A DNA stretch of 52,743 nt, taken from a virus. Both the position numbers and the translations under genes were made by a program. Of the stretch, positions 6,379 to 13,926 are shown piece by piece. The DNA is taken from positions 1 through 52,743 of the IMG/VR virus record IMGVR_UViG_3300036828_000508, one strand, 5' to 3'. The notes beneath the pieces were generated by a model. The model had not been told where the DNA came from. It searched no databases and was given only the letters and a program-made list of their open reading frames with translations. The number at the start of each line of letters is the position of its first letter. The stretch's first letter is position 1.

Positions 6379-8160
6379 CCTGCCGTTCCACTGCCCGCCG
6401 CTGCCAGCCGGTGCCAGCCTTGCCGATGCTGGCCATTCCGTTCCTGCCAATCCATTCCTGCCGTTCCGCTGCTGGCCTGTGCCCGCCGTTGCAGGCCACT
6501 GCACGCCTTGCCATTCCTGCCGCTCCATTCCGCTCCTGCCACTCCGATGCTTGCCGATGCCAGCCTCGCCAATGCCCGCCTCGCCGCTCCTGCCGTTCCA
6601 TTGCTGTGCCGTGCCTGCCATGCCGCGCCAGTGCGCGCCTCTCCTGCCATTCCGTTGCTTGTCGTGCCGATGCTTGCCCTTGCGGGCCATTGCTTGCCAC
6701 TGCACGCCTTGCCATTCCTGCCGTTCCAATGCCGGCCGGTGCGTGCCCATGCTTGCCAAGCCAATGCTCGCCGCTCCTGCCATTCCGATGCCAGCCATGC
6801 CATTGCTGTGCGTGCCGATGCTTGCCGATCCACTCCTGCCGTTCCATTGCCGGCCGGTGCTTGCCGTGCCTGTGCACGCCGCTGCCCGCCAAGCCACTCC
6901 TGCCATTCCTATGCCAGCCGCGCCGATGCGTGCCCGTGCACGCCGTTGCTAGCCACTGCTCGCCGAGCCCATCCTGCCGCTCCAATGCTCGCCAGTGCGT
7001 GCCGCGCCGGTGCTTGCCACTGCCCGCCAGACCATTCCTGCCATTCCATTGCTTGCCGATGCCTGCCGTTGCTTGCCGTTGCGAGCCTCTGCCTGCCACT
7101 GCGCGCCATGCCACTCCTGCCGTTCCACGCCGGTGCATGCCCGTGCGTGCCAGTGCCTGCCGAGCCGGTGCATGCCGCGCCGCTCCTGCCATTCCGATGC
7201 TCGCCGCGCCGTTGCTGTGCGATGCTTGCCATTGCAGGCCACTGCGCGCCTCGCCTTGCCACTCCTGCCGTTCCAATGCCTGCCGCTCCAATGCGCGCCT
7301 ATGCCCGCCGCTCCGTTGCTCGCCGATCCACTCCTGCCGATCCGATCCGGTGCTCGCCATTGCCCGCCGCTGCTTGCCATGCCGCTCCTGCCATTCCAAT
7401 GCGCGCCGATGCTGTGCGGGCCATTGCGGGCCATTGCCGGCCGTTGCCCGCCGCGCCCATGCGTGCCGCTGCATGCCATTCCTGCCGTTCCAATCCGTGG
7501 CGAGCCACGCCACGCCGCGCCGCGCCTATGCTTGCCCTGCCATTCCTGCCAATCCGATGCCCGCCACTGCTTGCCCTGCCATTCCGATGCGAGCCGGTGC
7601 GAGCCAGTGCTTGCCCTGCCGTTCCTGCCATTCCATTGCTGTGCGTTGCCTGCCGATACGTGCCGATCCGGTGCGAGCCGATCCGGTGCGAGCCTCGCCA
7701 TTCCTGCCGTTCCATTGCCCGCCAGGCCATTCCATTGCTCGCCGCGCCAATGCCAGCCCTTCCTTTGCCAGCCGGTCCACTCCTGCCATTCCACTGCCTG
7801 CCGGTGCCTGCCAATGCGATGCTTGCCTCGCCACGCCATGCCCAACCGCTCCTGCCATTCCGATGCGCCGTTCCATTCCTGCCGCGCCAGTGCTTGCCAC
7901 TGCCCGCCACTGCCTGCCGAGCCATTCCTGCCGCTCCAATGCCTGCCTATGCGGGCCCGGCCGATGCCTGCCGGTGCGTGCCATTGCCAGCCTTGCCATT
8001 CCTGCCACTCCGATGCGCGCCGCGCCGCTGCATGCCGGTGCGTGCCAGTGCGCGCCAATGCTTGCCTTGCCTCGCCACTCCTGCCATTCCAATGCCCGCC
8101 ATTGCATGCCGCTGCCAGCCAATGCTTTGCTCGCCACGCCAATGCCTTCCATTCCATTCC
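6379..8160. repeat. Punctuated pentanucleotide array (1.78 kb)
   Basis: On the plus strand almost every base parses into 5-mers of the form NN(T/G)(G/C)C, mostly NNTGC and NNGCC. The register is reset only by a 4-base TGCC in the phrase NNTCC-TGCC-NNTCC. Distances between successive CCTGCC phrases that I checked (64, 14, 59, 19, 54, 54, 74, 59, 59, 64, 74) all equal 4 plus a multiple of 5. There are about 28 units. The two leading bases of each 5-mer vary freely. Frames are open on both strands merely because the words avoid stops. The minus-strand operon runs through it, so it would be transcribed as GGCNN/GCANN repeats. No known repeat class fits. Confidence 0.9.
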
Positions 8161-8161
8161 G

Positions 8162-8199
8162 GCGCGGCCGTGAAGCAAACAAACACTTCACGGCCGCGC
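8162..8199. other. 14-bp perfect hairpin at array boundary
   Basis: GCGCGGCCGTGAAG (8162-8175) pairs perfectly with 8186-8199 around a 10-base loop of CAAACAAACA. It lies between the stop of the minus-strand gene at 8212 and the array. There is no T-run on the minus-strand side. It could be a weak terminator, a transcript-end stabiliser or a processing site that separates the array RNA from the coding RNA. Confidence 0.75.
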
Positions 8200-8211
8200 A
8201 AACCCTTCAAC

Positions 8212-8973
8212 CTATTCGGCCGCGATCAACTCCGCCGCATCAAACAATTTTCCATCTTCGAATTGCTCGATCTCTGCCGCCGTTGCGAGACGCCAAGTTC
8301 CAAAAGTTCCGGATTTGCTTTCTTTGCTACCAGGGCGCCATTCGCACAGCCCCTCGATGTGTCCCGCGATCGCGATGCCTTGCAAAAGTTGAGAGGGCGA
8401 GATCATGGATGGTAAAAATTGAATGCCGACCAACACCCCCCACGGCCAAAATTCGGGACGGTGGCGAATATCGACGACGCCGCTCGCATTGCGCACCACG
8501 TCTGTTCGCATGCGGGGATTGTCTTTGGTGGTGATAATGCGGACGAGATTTGTTGCTAAGTCGTCAGGATGAACACGTAGGCTCTTGGCGGTTCTCAGCG
8601 TCACCCCGCTCCCTTTAGGAAAACCGCAGGAGAATGCCGCCTTGATGCCGCCTGCCGGAATTCCATCGGAGCCGTCCGAGAGCCGGTAACGAGCCGCCTG
8701 GAAATTTGCTTCCGGGTCTTTCGGGTCGCGGCCTTCGCTCGCCTTCCCCATGTGTTTGTCCAAAATCGAATGGATCAACTTGCTGCTAAATTTGTGTGTG
8801 ATGACCGGCGATGTTCCGATCAGCAGCGTCGTCATGCTCAAAGTCTTGACGCCCGGGATCGTCATGATGCCGGTCTTGCTGGTGTTGATTGCCGTCTTCG
8901 GCGGTGCCTCGACCGCGGTTTCGATCTTCGCCTTTGCCTTGGCAACCGTCTTGGTCTTCGTTTTCTCAAGCAT
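8212..8973 (-). CDS. Conserved protein of the recombination operon
   Basis: A 253-residue protein. The first 35 residues are Lys/Ala-rich and probably disordered. The rest is a folded domain starting LLIGTSPVITHKF, with a Gly-rich turn (SDGSDGIPAGGIKAAF), a beta-rich core (DIRHRPEFWPWGV) and an acidic C-terminus. I recall similar phage proteins near RecT-type genes but know no assigned activity. A role with single-stranded DNA or recombination is only a guess. AAGGACC gives a good ribosome site before the start. Upstream lies the excisionase-like gene and downstream the hairpin and array. Confidence 0.7.
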   Translation of the reverse strand: MLEKTKTKTVAKAKAKIETAVEAPPKTAINTSKTGIMTIPGVKTLSMTTLLIGTSPVITHKFSSKLIHSILDKHMGKASEGRDPKDPEANFQAARYRLSDGSDGIPAGGIKAAFSCGFPKGSGVTLRTAKSLRVHPDDLATNLVRIITTKDNPRMRTDVVRNASGVVDIRHRPEFWPWGVLVGIQFLPSMISPSQLLQGIAIAGHIEGLCEWRPGSKESKSGTFGTWRLATAAEIEQFEDGKLFDAAELIAAE

Positions 8974-9035
8974 GGGCTTTGGTCCTTGTGGTTTTACGCC
9001 AGCGCCGGGATGGTGCTGGCGGCGCAGTTTGAAGG

Positions 9036-9263
9036 CTAAAAGGGGCGAGCCCCTGCAGCAGGAAGCGGCCGCACATTGGTGAGCGCTTCGCGCCTGGTCA
9101 TGCCACGTTTGCGCTCGCTGAGATTGACGGCGTGCAATCGGCCGTCGCGGACAAGATTGCGCAGGGTTTCAACTGAGACGCGGCGCAATGCGGCGGCTTC
9201 GGTCAAGCTGACAACTCCGTCGAGCCATTGTTCATGCTCGGGTGAATTTATCCTGGGCGGCAC
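9036..9263 (-). CDS. Excisionase/MerR-like small DNA-binding protein
   Basis: A 75-residue protein with a winged-helix DNA-binding pattern: VVSLTEAAALRRVSVETL (helix-turn-helix), then VRDGRLHAVNL (wing) and a basic RKRGMTRREAL segment. This fits the Xis/AlpA/MerR-like helix family. It starts with GTG, three bases after the stop of the upstream gene. In a phage with a tyrosine integrase such a protein may direct excision, though it is far from int, on the other strand, inside the recombination operon. A regulator of that operon is the alternative. Confidence 0.65.
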   Translation of the reverse strand: MPPRINSPEHEQWLDGVVSLTEAAALRRVSVETLRNLVRDGRLHAVNLSERKRGMTRREALTNVRPLPAAGARPF

Positions 9264-9266
9264 GGC

Positions 9267-9707
9267 TCATTCTCCGTTTGTGATGGGGCCTTTGGCGACG
9301 ATGCTTGGCAGCGGATCTTCTGCGGGCGGCGGCGGTATCGCCAGCGGCGGCAGTTTTGCGCGCACACCGCCGAGCTGATCGATCGCGGCGAAGCCATCGA
9401 GCAGCACCTTGCTGGCCGTGGTGTATTGCGCGGCAATGACCGCAATCGTCTGCCGAGTATGGTCGACCTCGGCGAGCAAGCCGAGTTCGCGCAACTTGAT
9501 TTGATCGACTTCGGTCTCGGCGAGCAGCGCCCGATTGCGCCAGTCGGCGAGTTCACGCTCGAGATCTGCGTTATGCGCAACCACGTCGAGATAGCGTTGC
9601 GCGGCGCGCTTGGCCTCGTCGGCATATTCGTTGTGCGTCGGCGCGCGCATCGGCCTACCTTGCGGCGTCTCCGTGACGGGCGGTGCTCCCTTAAATCGCT
9701 CGAGCAT
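9267..9707 (-). CDS. Coiled-coil hypothetical protein
   Basis: A 146-residue protein. The start at 9707 is chosen because GGAGGA lies six bases ahead; the ATG at 9722 includes that site in its own reading. Residues about 20-110 form a long helical, heptad-rich segment (NADLERELADWRNRALLAET). The C-terminus is Pro-rich (PPLAIPPPPAEDPLPS). No family is recognised. It sits between two small helical proteins in the minus-strand recombination operon and may be a scaffold or regulator there. Confidence 0.65.
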   Translation of the reverse strand: MLERFKGAPPVTETPQGRPMRAPTHNEYADEAKRAAQRYLDVVAHNADLERELADWRNRALLAETEVDQIKLRELGLLAEVDHTRQTIAVIAAQYTTASKVLLDGFAAIDQLGGVRAKLPPLAIPPPPAEDPLPSIVAKGPITNGE

Positions 9708-9723
9708 TGGCTGTCCTCCCATT

Positions 9724-9924
9724 TCAGATCGTATTGACGGCGTGGCGGATGTCGGACATTGCTGAATGTGCCTCGTCGATCGCGTCGTCGAGATGTTTGC
9801 GGTGAAGCGTGATCTTCTCGTCGACTGGCAATTGGTCTGCCATCAGCTCGGCGGCGCTCGATATCCTCATCAAAGCGAGATTGAGCCGATCGGTGGCGCG
9901 TAAATTTTGGGTTCGTCTTGCCAT
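9724..9924 (-). CDS. Small helical protein
   Basis: A 66-residue, all-helical, charged protein (MARRTQNLRATDRLNLALMR) with a His-containing helix (KITLHRKHLDDAIDEAH). AGGGAG lies about eight bases before the ATG. No family is recognised. It is preceded and followed at short distance by genes of the same operon, in keeping with co-transcription with recT. Confidence 0.6.
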   Translation of the reverse strand: MARRTQNLRATDRLNLALMRISSAAELMADQLPVDEKITLHRKHLDDAIDEAHSAMSDIRHAVNTI

Positions 9925-9936
9925 TAGATGTGCTCC

Positions 9937-10161
9937 CTAGATTTTTCCCATTTTACTGCACCCACTGCGTTCGATTTCGATCTTAAATACGCAGGCATCT
10001 GCATCGTTGGCGTTTGCTGATGGCGTGTTTGTTCTGATGTAGACCCGCTCACCGATGGATTCATTGGCATCAATACGTTGCCAATAATCTGGCCCCACTG
10101 TCGAAAACAGGTCGCCGGGATGCAGATCGCGGCCTGCTACGCTGGTGGCTTTTACTTTCAT
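9937..10161 (-). CDS. Small beta-rich hypothetical protein
   Basis: A 74-residue protein starting MKVKATSVAGRDLHPGDLFST, predicted mainly beta, with a YIRTNTP strand and a short Cys-containing tail. Family unknown. The pattern ADxLxPGDLFSxxG is seen in small proteins of phage recombination operons but has no assigned role that I know. It starts three bases after the recT stop, so it is almost certainly co-translated with recT. Confidence 0.6.
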   Translation of the reverse strand: MKVKATSVAGRDLHPGDLFSTVGPDYWQRIDANESIGERVYIRTNTPSANANDADACVFKIEIERSGCSKMGKI

Positions 10162-10164
10162 GGA

Positions 10165-11151
10165 TCACTCGCTAAAGCTCGGCAGCGGCGAGCCGTCGAA
10201 GCCGGCCTGCCAGCACAAATGCTCGCGGGTGCGATCTTTGTTACGGTATTCGGGCGGCGATCCTTTACGCTCGCCATTGCTGGCGCGCCATTTTTTGCCG
10301 CGCTCGTAGGCCTCTTCGAGTTCGGCCGCCGCCGCGGGAGCAGGTGTTTGCTCACTACCGCCCTCCGCTGGCGTTATGACTTCGGAGGCCGAGGCAAAAA
10401 AATCGAGCGCGCTGCCGGCGGCGCGCTGCTCGTCCCGCGATGGCGGCGTCTCGATGCCGAGCGATGCCTGCTCGTCGCGCTGCAGGAAGTGATCGACGTC
10501 GCTCGACTTCGGCAGCAGTTTCGCCAAGGCGCGTAATGCAGTCTTTTTTTGCATCTCGGATTCCCACATTTTCCAAGGTGCATCGTCGCGAGAGGCCCGG
10601 CTCATATTGCGGCGTTTATTTATTTCCTTGAGCGTCATCGGCTCGACAAAAAATCCGCCATCGACGGTTGTCGCCGCCGCGTAAACCAGCTTGACTTTGC
10701 GGTCGCCGGTCTGCTCGTAGTCTGGAACGTGCTTGAAATGCTCGCCGGCCTCGTCGGTCCAGTGCGCGAATTCTTCGCCTTCGTAAACAATGCTGGCGCC
10801 AATCCATTTGAAGGTTCCGGAATTGCGAAACTTTTTCAGCAAACCCTGATACATCGGCAAATAGTTTGCGGTGCTTTTGTAAGCGACGATGGCGGCCTCG
10901 CTGCCGTCCGGCATAAGCCCGTCCTGGGCGCAGCGCATGCAGGCAACAAACAGGCTGCGCTTGTCGCAGGCGAGCAAATCGGGATTGATCTGCACCGCGG
11001 TCATCACCGCCGCGACAAAGCGTTCGGGTTTGATATGCGGTGGCAGCGCGCTGCGCAGCGAGTCAATGCGCTCGTTGAGATAATTGCGCAGCACGATGAT
11101 CGGATGTGGCGGCTTGGTGGTTTCGGCGTTGGCGACGGCGGTCTCAGCCAT
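10165..11151 (-). CDS. recT: RecT-family single-strand annealing protein
   Basis: A 328-residue recombinase. Residues 1-220 hold the RecT domain, with LACDKRSLFVACMRCAQDGL, the conserved NYLPMYQGLLKKFRNSG, and the later AKLLPKS segment. The C-terminal 100 residues are Ala/Pro-rich and then basic. It anneals complementary single strands made by the partner exonuclease. The start at 11151 has AAGGAT about nine bases ahead and overlaps the upstream exonuclease gene by eight bases. The frame is open further upstream but those residues look like shadow sequence. Exonuclease followed at once by RecT is the usual order for this system. Confidence 0.93.
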   Translation of the reverse strand: MAETAVANAETTKPPHPIIVLRNYLNERIDSLRSALPPHIKPERFVAAVMTAVQINPDLLACDKRSLFVACMRCAQDGLMPDGSEAAIVAYKSTANYLPMYQGLLKKFRNSGTFKWIGASIVYEGEEFAHWTDEAGEHFKHVPDYEQTGDRKVKLVYAAATTVDGGFFVEPMTLKEINKRRNMSRASRDDAPWKMWESEMQKKTALRALAKLLPKSSDVDHFLQRDEQASLGIETPPSRDEQRAAGSALDFFASASEVITPAEGGSEQTPAPAAAAELEEAYERGKKWRASNGERKGSPPEYRNKDRTREHLCWQAGFDGSPLPSFSE

Positions 11152-12064
11152 TTGCTTGATCCTTGTGATGAATGCGCAGCGTGCGAATGTCCTTCGCTGG
11201 CACGGTGTATTGATCGCGATGATATGACTTCCAGGTGATAGACCAACCGGGCAAGCCGACGATACGATCTGCATCACGCATGAGATATTTTATTTGGGTT
11301 TCTATTTCCTGCTTGCGGTCGTCGAAGCGCGACAGCTGCGCCATAATTGCCTCGCGCTGATCGAGCAGCCCCAGCAGCTCGTTGTCGCCGCCGAGATCGA
11401 TCGACTTGCCGGGAACTTCGTGCGGCGCGATCAGCGCCAGGAGTTCGGCGTCTTTGCCGTAGTCGGGATCCGGCTCGCGCCCAGCCTCGACGTCATTCCA
11501 GAACTGTTTGACAGCGTCGCGGATTCTTTGCTGCACAACAGGCAGCAGCTCCACCTCGCGGATGACGCAGCTCAGATCATAGGCATCGACCTTCAGCGCG
11601 GCGACGACCGCGAAAGCGGCGCCGGTTAGCGCGGCTTCGGTGGTGACCTGCAACTCGATCCATAGCGGTGTCTTGCCGTCCTGCCATTCGCGCTCGAAGA
11701 CGCTTGGCGCGGCGGTTTTCAGCTGCAAAACGCCGAGGCCGCGCTCGTCGCCATGAATGAAATAGTCCGGCGTGGCGCCGAGACGGCAATCTGGGTCGCG
11801 AAAATAGAACTGGCTTTTCTCAAGCAGCCAGTCCGGCCGCTGTTCGCCGACCGCGAGCGCGGCTGCGGGTTCCATCAGCCGGCCGCGGCGTAGTACCGGA
11901 TTGTCGGCGTCGCTGAACTCGACGCCGCTGTGCTGCATATAAAGCTTAAGCGCAGTCAGATAAGGATGAACGCCGTACAATGCACCAATTGTGCTGGCAG
12001 TTACGTCACGCTTTCTCAAGTCGAGCCACTGCGAACGGCTTGTGATTAAATGCTTTTCTATCAT
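11144..12064 (-). CDS. YqaJ/RecE-type exonuclease, with altered active-site residue
   Basis: A 306-residue protein of the lambda-exonuclease/YqaJ fold. Recognisable are ASTIGALYGVHPY (about 23-35), RRGRLMEPAAA with E65, GATPDYFI with D100, GVLQLKT with K116, and ELQVTTEAALTGA (about 138-150). In the family the third motif is normally D...ExK. Here the Glu position is Gln114 (codon CAG). The enzyme may use another acid, be slowed, or be a structural partner of RecT. About the last 90 residues are a helical extension. It is the first gene of the minus-strand operon, read from the gap at 12065-12458. Confidence 0.85.
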   Translation of the reverse strand: MIEKHLITSRSQWLDLRKRDVTASTIGALYGVHPYLTALKLYMQHSGVEFSDADNPVLRRGRLMEPAAALAVGEQRPDWLLEKSQFYFRDPDCRLGATPDYFIHGDERGLGVLQLKTAAPSVFEREWQDGKTPLWIELQVTTEAALTGAAFAVVAALKVDAYDLSCVIREVELLPVVQQRIRDAVKQFWNDVEAGREPDPDYGKDAELLALIAPHEVPGKSIDLGGDNELLGLLDQREAIMAQLSRFDDRKQEIETQIKYLMRDADRIVGLPGWSITWKSYHRDQYTVPAKDIRTLRIHHKDQANG

Positions 12065-12458
12065 CTAAGCCACCACGATACGCGGTTGAGCAACTGTCTA
12101 ACAGTTACGCGGTATTGTCGGCTGATGTCGGTCTTTGACGTTAATGCGCAGTTTCGAAGTAGGCTTTCCTAAAAAGTATTTTGCCCACGAGATAAAATAA
12201 TTTCAAGCTGTGCACGCTGGTTTTTAGGTGGCGCAATAATGCGCACTTTTTTAAGGGTTGGAAATTCCTAACGAAAATGCGGCAAATATTACGTCGCGCG
12301 TAAGATATTTATTTTTCAGAGCGGTGATTAGTTCGCCCAAACACCAGCTAAACCTAGCACAATCGAGTAATGCGTCAAGGCGCGATGCTGGACGATTGCG
12401 AGGTCGCGACGCATTGTGTTCGCGCGAAACCTCCGTCGATTGTTCCTAGGGACGCGCC
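12065..12458. promoter_or_regulatory. AT-richer divergent control region
   Basis: A 394-bp gap between the divergent recombination and replication operons, clearly AT-richer than the coding DNA. It has an operator-like inverted repeat AACTGT-CTA-ACAGTT at 12092-12106 close to the exonuclease start, and a second, GCGCA-ATAA-TGCGC, at 12231-12244. No convincing gene lies within it: a 63-codon frame at 12258 starts with TTG and has shadow-like composition. Early promoters for both operons should lie here. Confidence 0.6.
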
Positions 12459-12779
12459 ATGACTGCCGCGACTTGCCCGCATTGCGGCCAGCGCATTCTG
12501 ACGCGGCATGGCGTTCGATTGTCACCGCTGCTCAGCGAGATTTTTGGCGTCATCGAAAAGGCCGGCGAGCACGGCGTGACGGCATGGGCTTTGATGGTGC
12601 GTCTGTATCCGGGCTTGCCGGATGCACAGGCGCGCGCGCGGATCAAATCCAATGTTTGGCGGATCAACAATTGCTTTTCCGGGACCAATATTCGCGTGCG
12701 GCTCGGCGGCAAGCTGGCGCCTTATCGCGTGGTCCGGATCAGACAAATGGCCAGTGCCGCATCTGGAGCACGAGAATGA
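12459..12779 (+). CDS. Zn-finger / winged-helix regulator
   Basis: A 106-residue protein. It begins with a CPHCG knuckle (residues 6-10), then a predicted winged helix: LLSEIFGVIEKAGEHGVTAW (helices), RIKSNVWRINNCF (recognition helix) and a basic wing (IRVRLGGKLAPYRVVRI). This domain order suits a DNA-binding regulator. It is the first gene of the replication operon, so it may control early genes. Its stop overlaps the next start (ATGA). Confidence 0.7.
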   Translation: MTAATCPHCGQRILTRHGVRLSPLLSEIFGVIEKAGEHGVTAWALMVRLYPGLPDAQARARIKSNVWRINNCFSGTNIRVRLGGKLAPYRVVRIRQMASAASGARE

Positions 12780-12970
12780 CCCCCGACAAATGCTGTGCTT
12801 GCGAAGCCGAAATTGTTTACGGCAAAACGCATGAGATGACGATCACCAAATCCGGCACAACGCGAGTCACGACGTGGTGCCAGGAGTGCGCCATAAATTA
12901 CGCATGGGCATCGTGGCCAGAGGATTATGGTCCATGCCCACATCAACAACATCGAGCTGGGCACTGTTAG
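12776..12970 (+). CDS. Small double-CxxC zinc-ribbon protein
   Basis: A 64-residue protein with CCACEAE near the start and a second pair, WCQEC, about 28 residues on, plus Cys and His in the tail (CPHQQH...HC). It probably binds one Zn in a ribbon. The ATG overlaps the stop of the winged-helix gene, which fixes the start; the frame is open upstream. It is comparable in size and Cys spacing to the protein at 2169-2363. Role unknown. Confidence 0.6.
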   Translation: MTPDKCCACEAEIVYGKTHEMTITKSGTTRVTTWCQECAINYAWASWPEDYGPCPHQQHRAGHC

Positions 12971-12974
12971 GAGC

Positions 12975-13013
12975 ATGCGCATGATGACCGAGCTTACCGA
13001 GGGTAATGCATGA
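12975..13013 (+). CDS. Possible 12-residue coupling peptide
   Basis: TTAGGAG precedes an ATG at 12975. The frame (MRMMTELTEGNA) ends at a TGA overlapping the ATG of the nuclease gene at 13010. Its likely purpose, if translated, is translational coupling. Evidence is limited to the ribosome site and the ATGA junction. Confidence 0.25.
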   Translation: MRMMTELTEGNA

Positions 13014-13606
13014 CCGCGAACCGCCCACATCTCATGCCGGTTGGGCTGACTGGAATTCCTCGGGCCGACGCGGAGATCAGGCGCACAATCGAAACGCTGC
13101 GCGTAGCGCAATTTGAGCAAGATCCCTTGTTTGATGTCGGCGATTCTTTCCGGCTATCGCTGTGCAATTCAGCCGTAAAGCGCGAGGGGGTAATCATCGA
13201 GGCCGCGATCAAGGATGCTGTAGAGCAAACACCGTATTTGCGCTTGTTTGAAGAAAGGGGAGGTCTGCACCGTCACGTGGACGTGCAGTTCGAATTGATT
13301 GAAAATGGCTGGCTCGTCGCGTTAGAGATCAAGCGCGGGGCATTGCACGATTCCACTAAGATACGTCAATTCCGCGCCGATTTGATTGGAATTCCGCCGT
13401 TGCTCTGCACTGCGTTGCCGTTGTTTCCCGCCGAAAATATTCGCTTTCACATCGTCTTTATCAGTGGCAACGCGCCGATCCGAGAAGGACTCAATCTGGA
13501 CGATCTCGCGCGTCTATATGGCTTGCACGCTCGCTCGCATGTCATGACCGCGCGGCAGCGTTATTCAACATCAATCAGATCAGTGTTGCGAGAGCGCGGA
13601 CTGTAA
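13010..13606 (+). CDS. PD-(D/E)XK-fold nuclease candidate
   Basis: A 198-residue protein. The core motif is RHVDVQFELIENGWLVALEI ending in K-R-G: D91 on one strand, then E106 and K108 (ExK) on the next. An upstream acidic helix (EGVIIEAAIKDA, E64) fits the first conserved Glu. This is the signature of restriction-endonuclease-like nucleases. The C-terminal half has two beta segments and a basic tail. It lies two genes ahead of an MT-A70 adenine methyltransferase, so a restriction-modification or exclusion pair is possible. A replication-linked nuclease is the alternative. Substrate unknown. Confidence 0.6.
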   Translation: MTANRPHLMPVGLTGIPRADAEIRRTIETLRVAQFEQDPLFDVGDSFRLSLCNSAVKREGVIIEAAIKDAVEQTPYLRLFEERGGLHRHVDVQFELIENGWLVALEIKRGALHDSTKIRQFRADLIGIPPLLCTALPLFPAENIRFHIVFISGNAPIREGLNLDDLARLYGLHARSHVMTARQRYSTSIRSVLRERGL

Positions 13607-13626
13607 CCATGAAGGTGAAACATAAA

Positions 13627-13926
13627 ATGACGACAAGGTGGGGCCTCAATTTATTTTCTCGTCTAAGGAACGGTGGGGTGTGGGGGATACCGCGCAGCGG
13701 GGTCGTTTTTCAAAAGCAGAAAGATGATCTGGTTTGGGTTGGCAGTGTCCCACCAAACGGCTCGCTCGCACTCCCCGTGGACGCCTATGTTGTTCAAGAA
13801 AGCGAATTTCTTACGGCGCGGGAGAAGTTTGCGGAGGTTGGTATTTTGGTTACGAAGGCCGCTGTGATCGAGAAATTTGAAAATATGGATGAGGCGACAG
13901 CGCGATGGGAGGATAGCAAGTCATGA
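13627..13926 (+). CDS. Hypothetical protein between nuclease and methyltransferase
   Basis: A 99-residue protein with no family that I recognise. The N-terminus is basic and Trp-rich (TTRWGLNLFSRLRNGGVWG), the middle beta-rich and the C-terminus helical and acidic. The start at 13627 is chosen over the ATG at 13609 because AAGGTG lies nine bases ahead of it. Its stop overlaps the methyltransferase start (ATGA). The gene could encode a specificity or inhibitor subunit for its neighbours, but nothing in the sequence shows this. Confidence 0.6.
   Translation: MTTRWGLNLFSRLRNGGVWGIPRSGVVFQKQKDDLVWVGSVPPNGSLALPVDAYVVQESEFLTAREKFAEVGILVTKAAVIEKFENMDEATARWEDSKS

Noticed and set aside
6379-8160. CRISPR array
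   Set aside because: Repeats are 5-mers with unit lengths from 14 to about 90 bases. There are no constant repeats of 25-40 bases with unique spacers, and no cas genes nearby.
6360-8534. Very long open frames on both strands over the pentanucleotide array (up to 724 codons)
   Set aside because: They follow from the word grammar, which rarely makes stop codons in any frame. Every TGCC changes frame, composition is extreme (Cys/Pro/Arg or Gly/Arg/Trp), and no frame is favoured.
12258-12449. 63-codon frame in the divergent control region
   Set aside because: Non-ATG start, no ribosome site, composition unlike neighbours and overlap with expected promoters.
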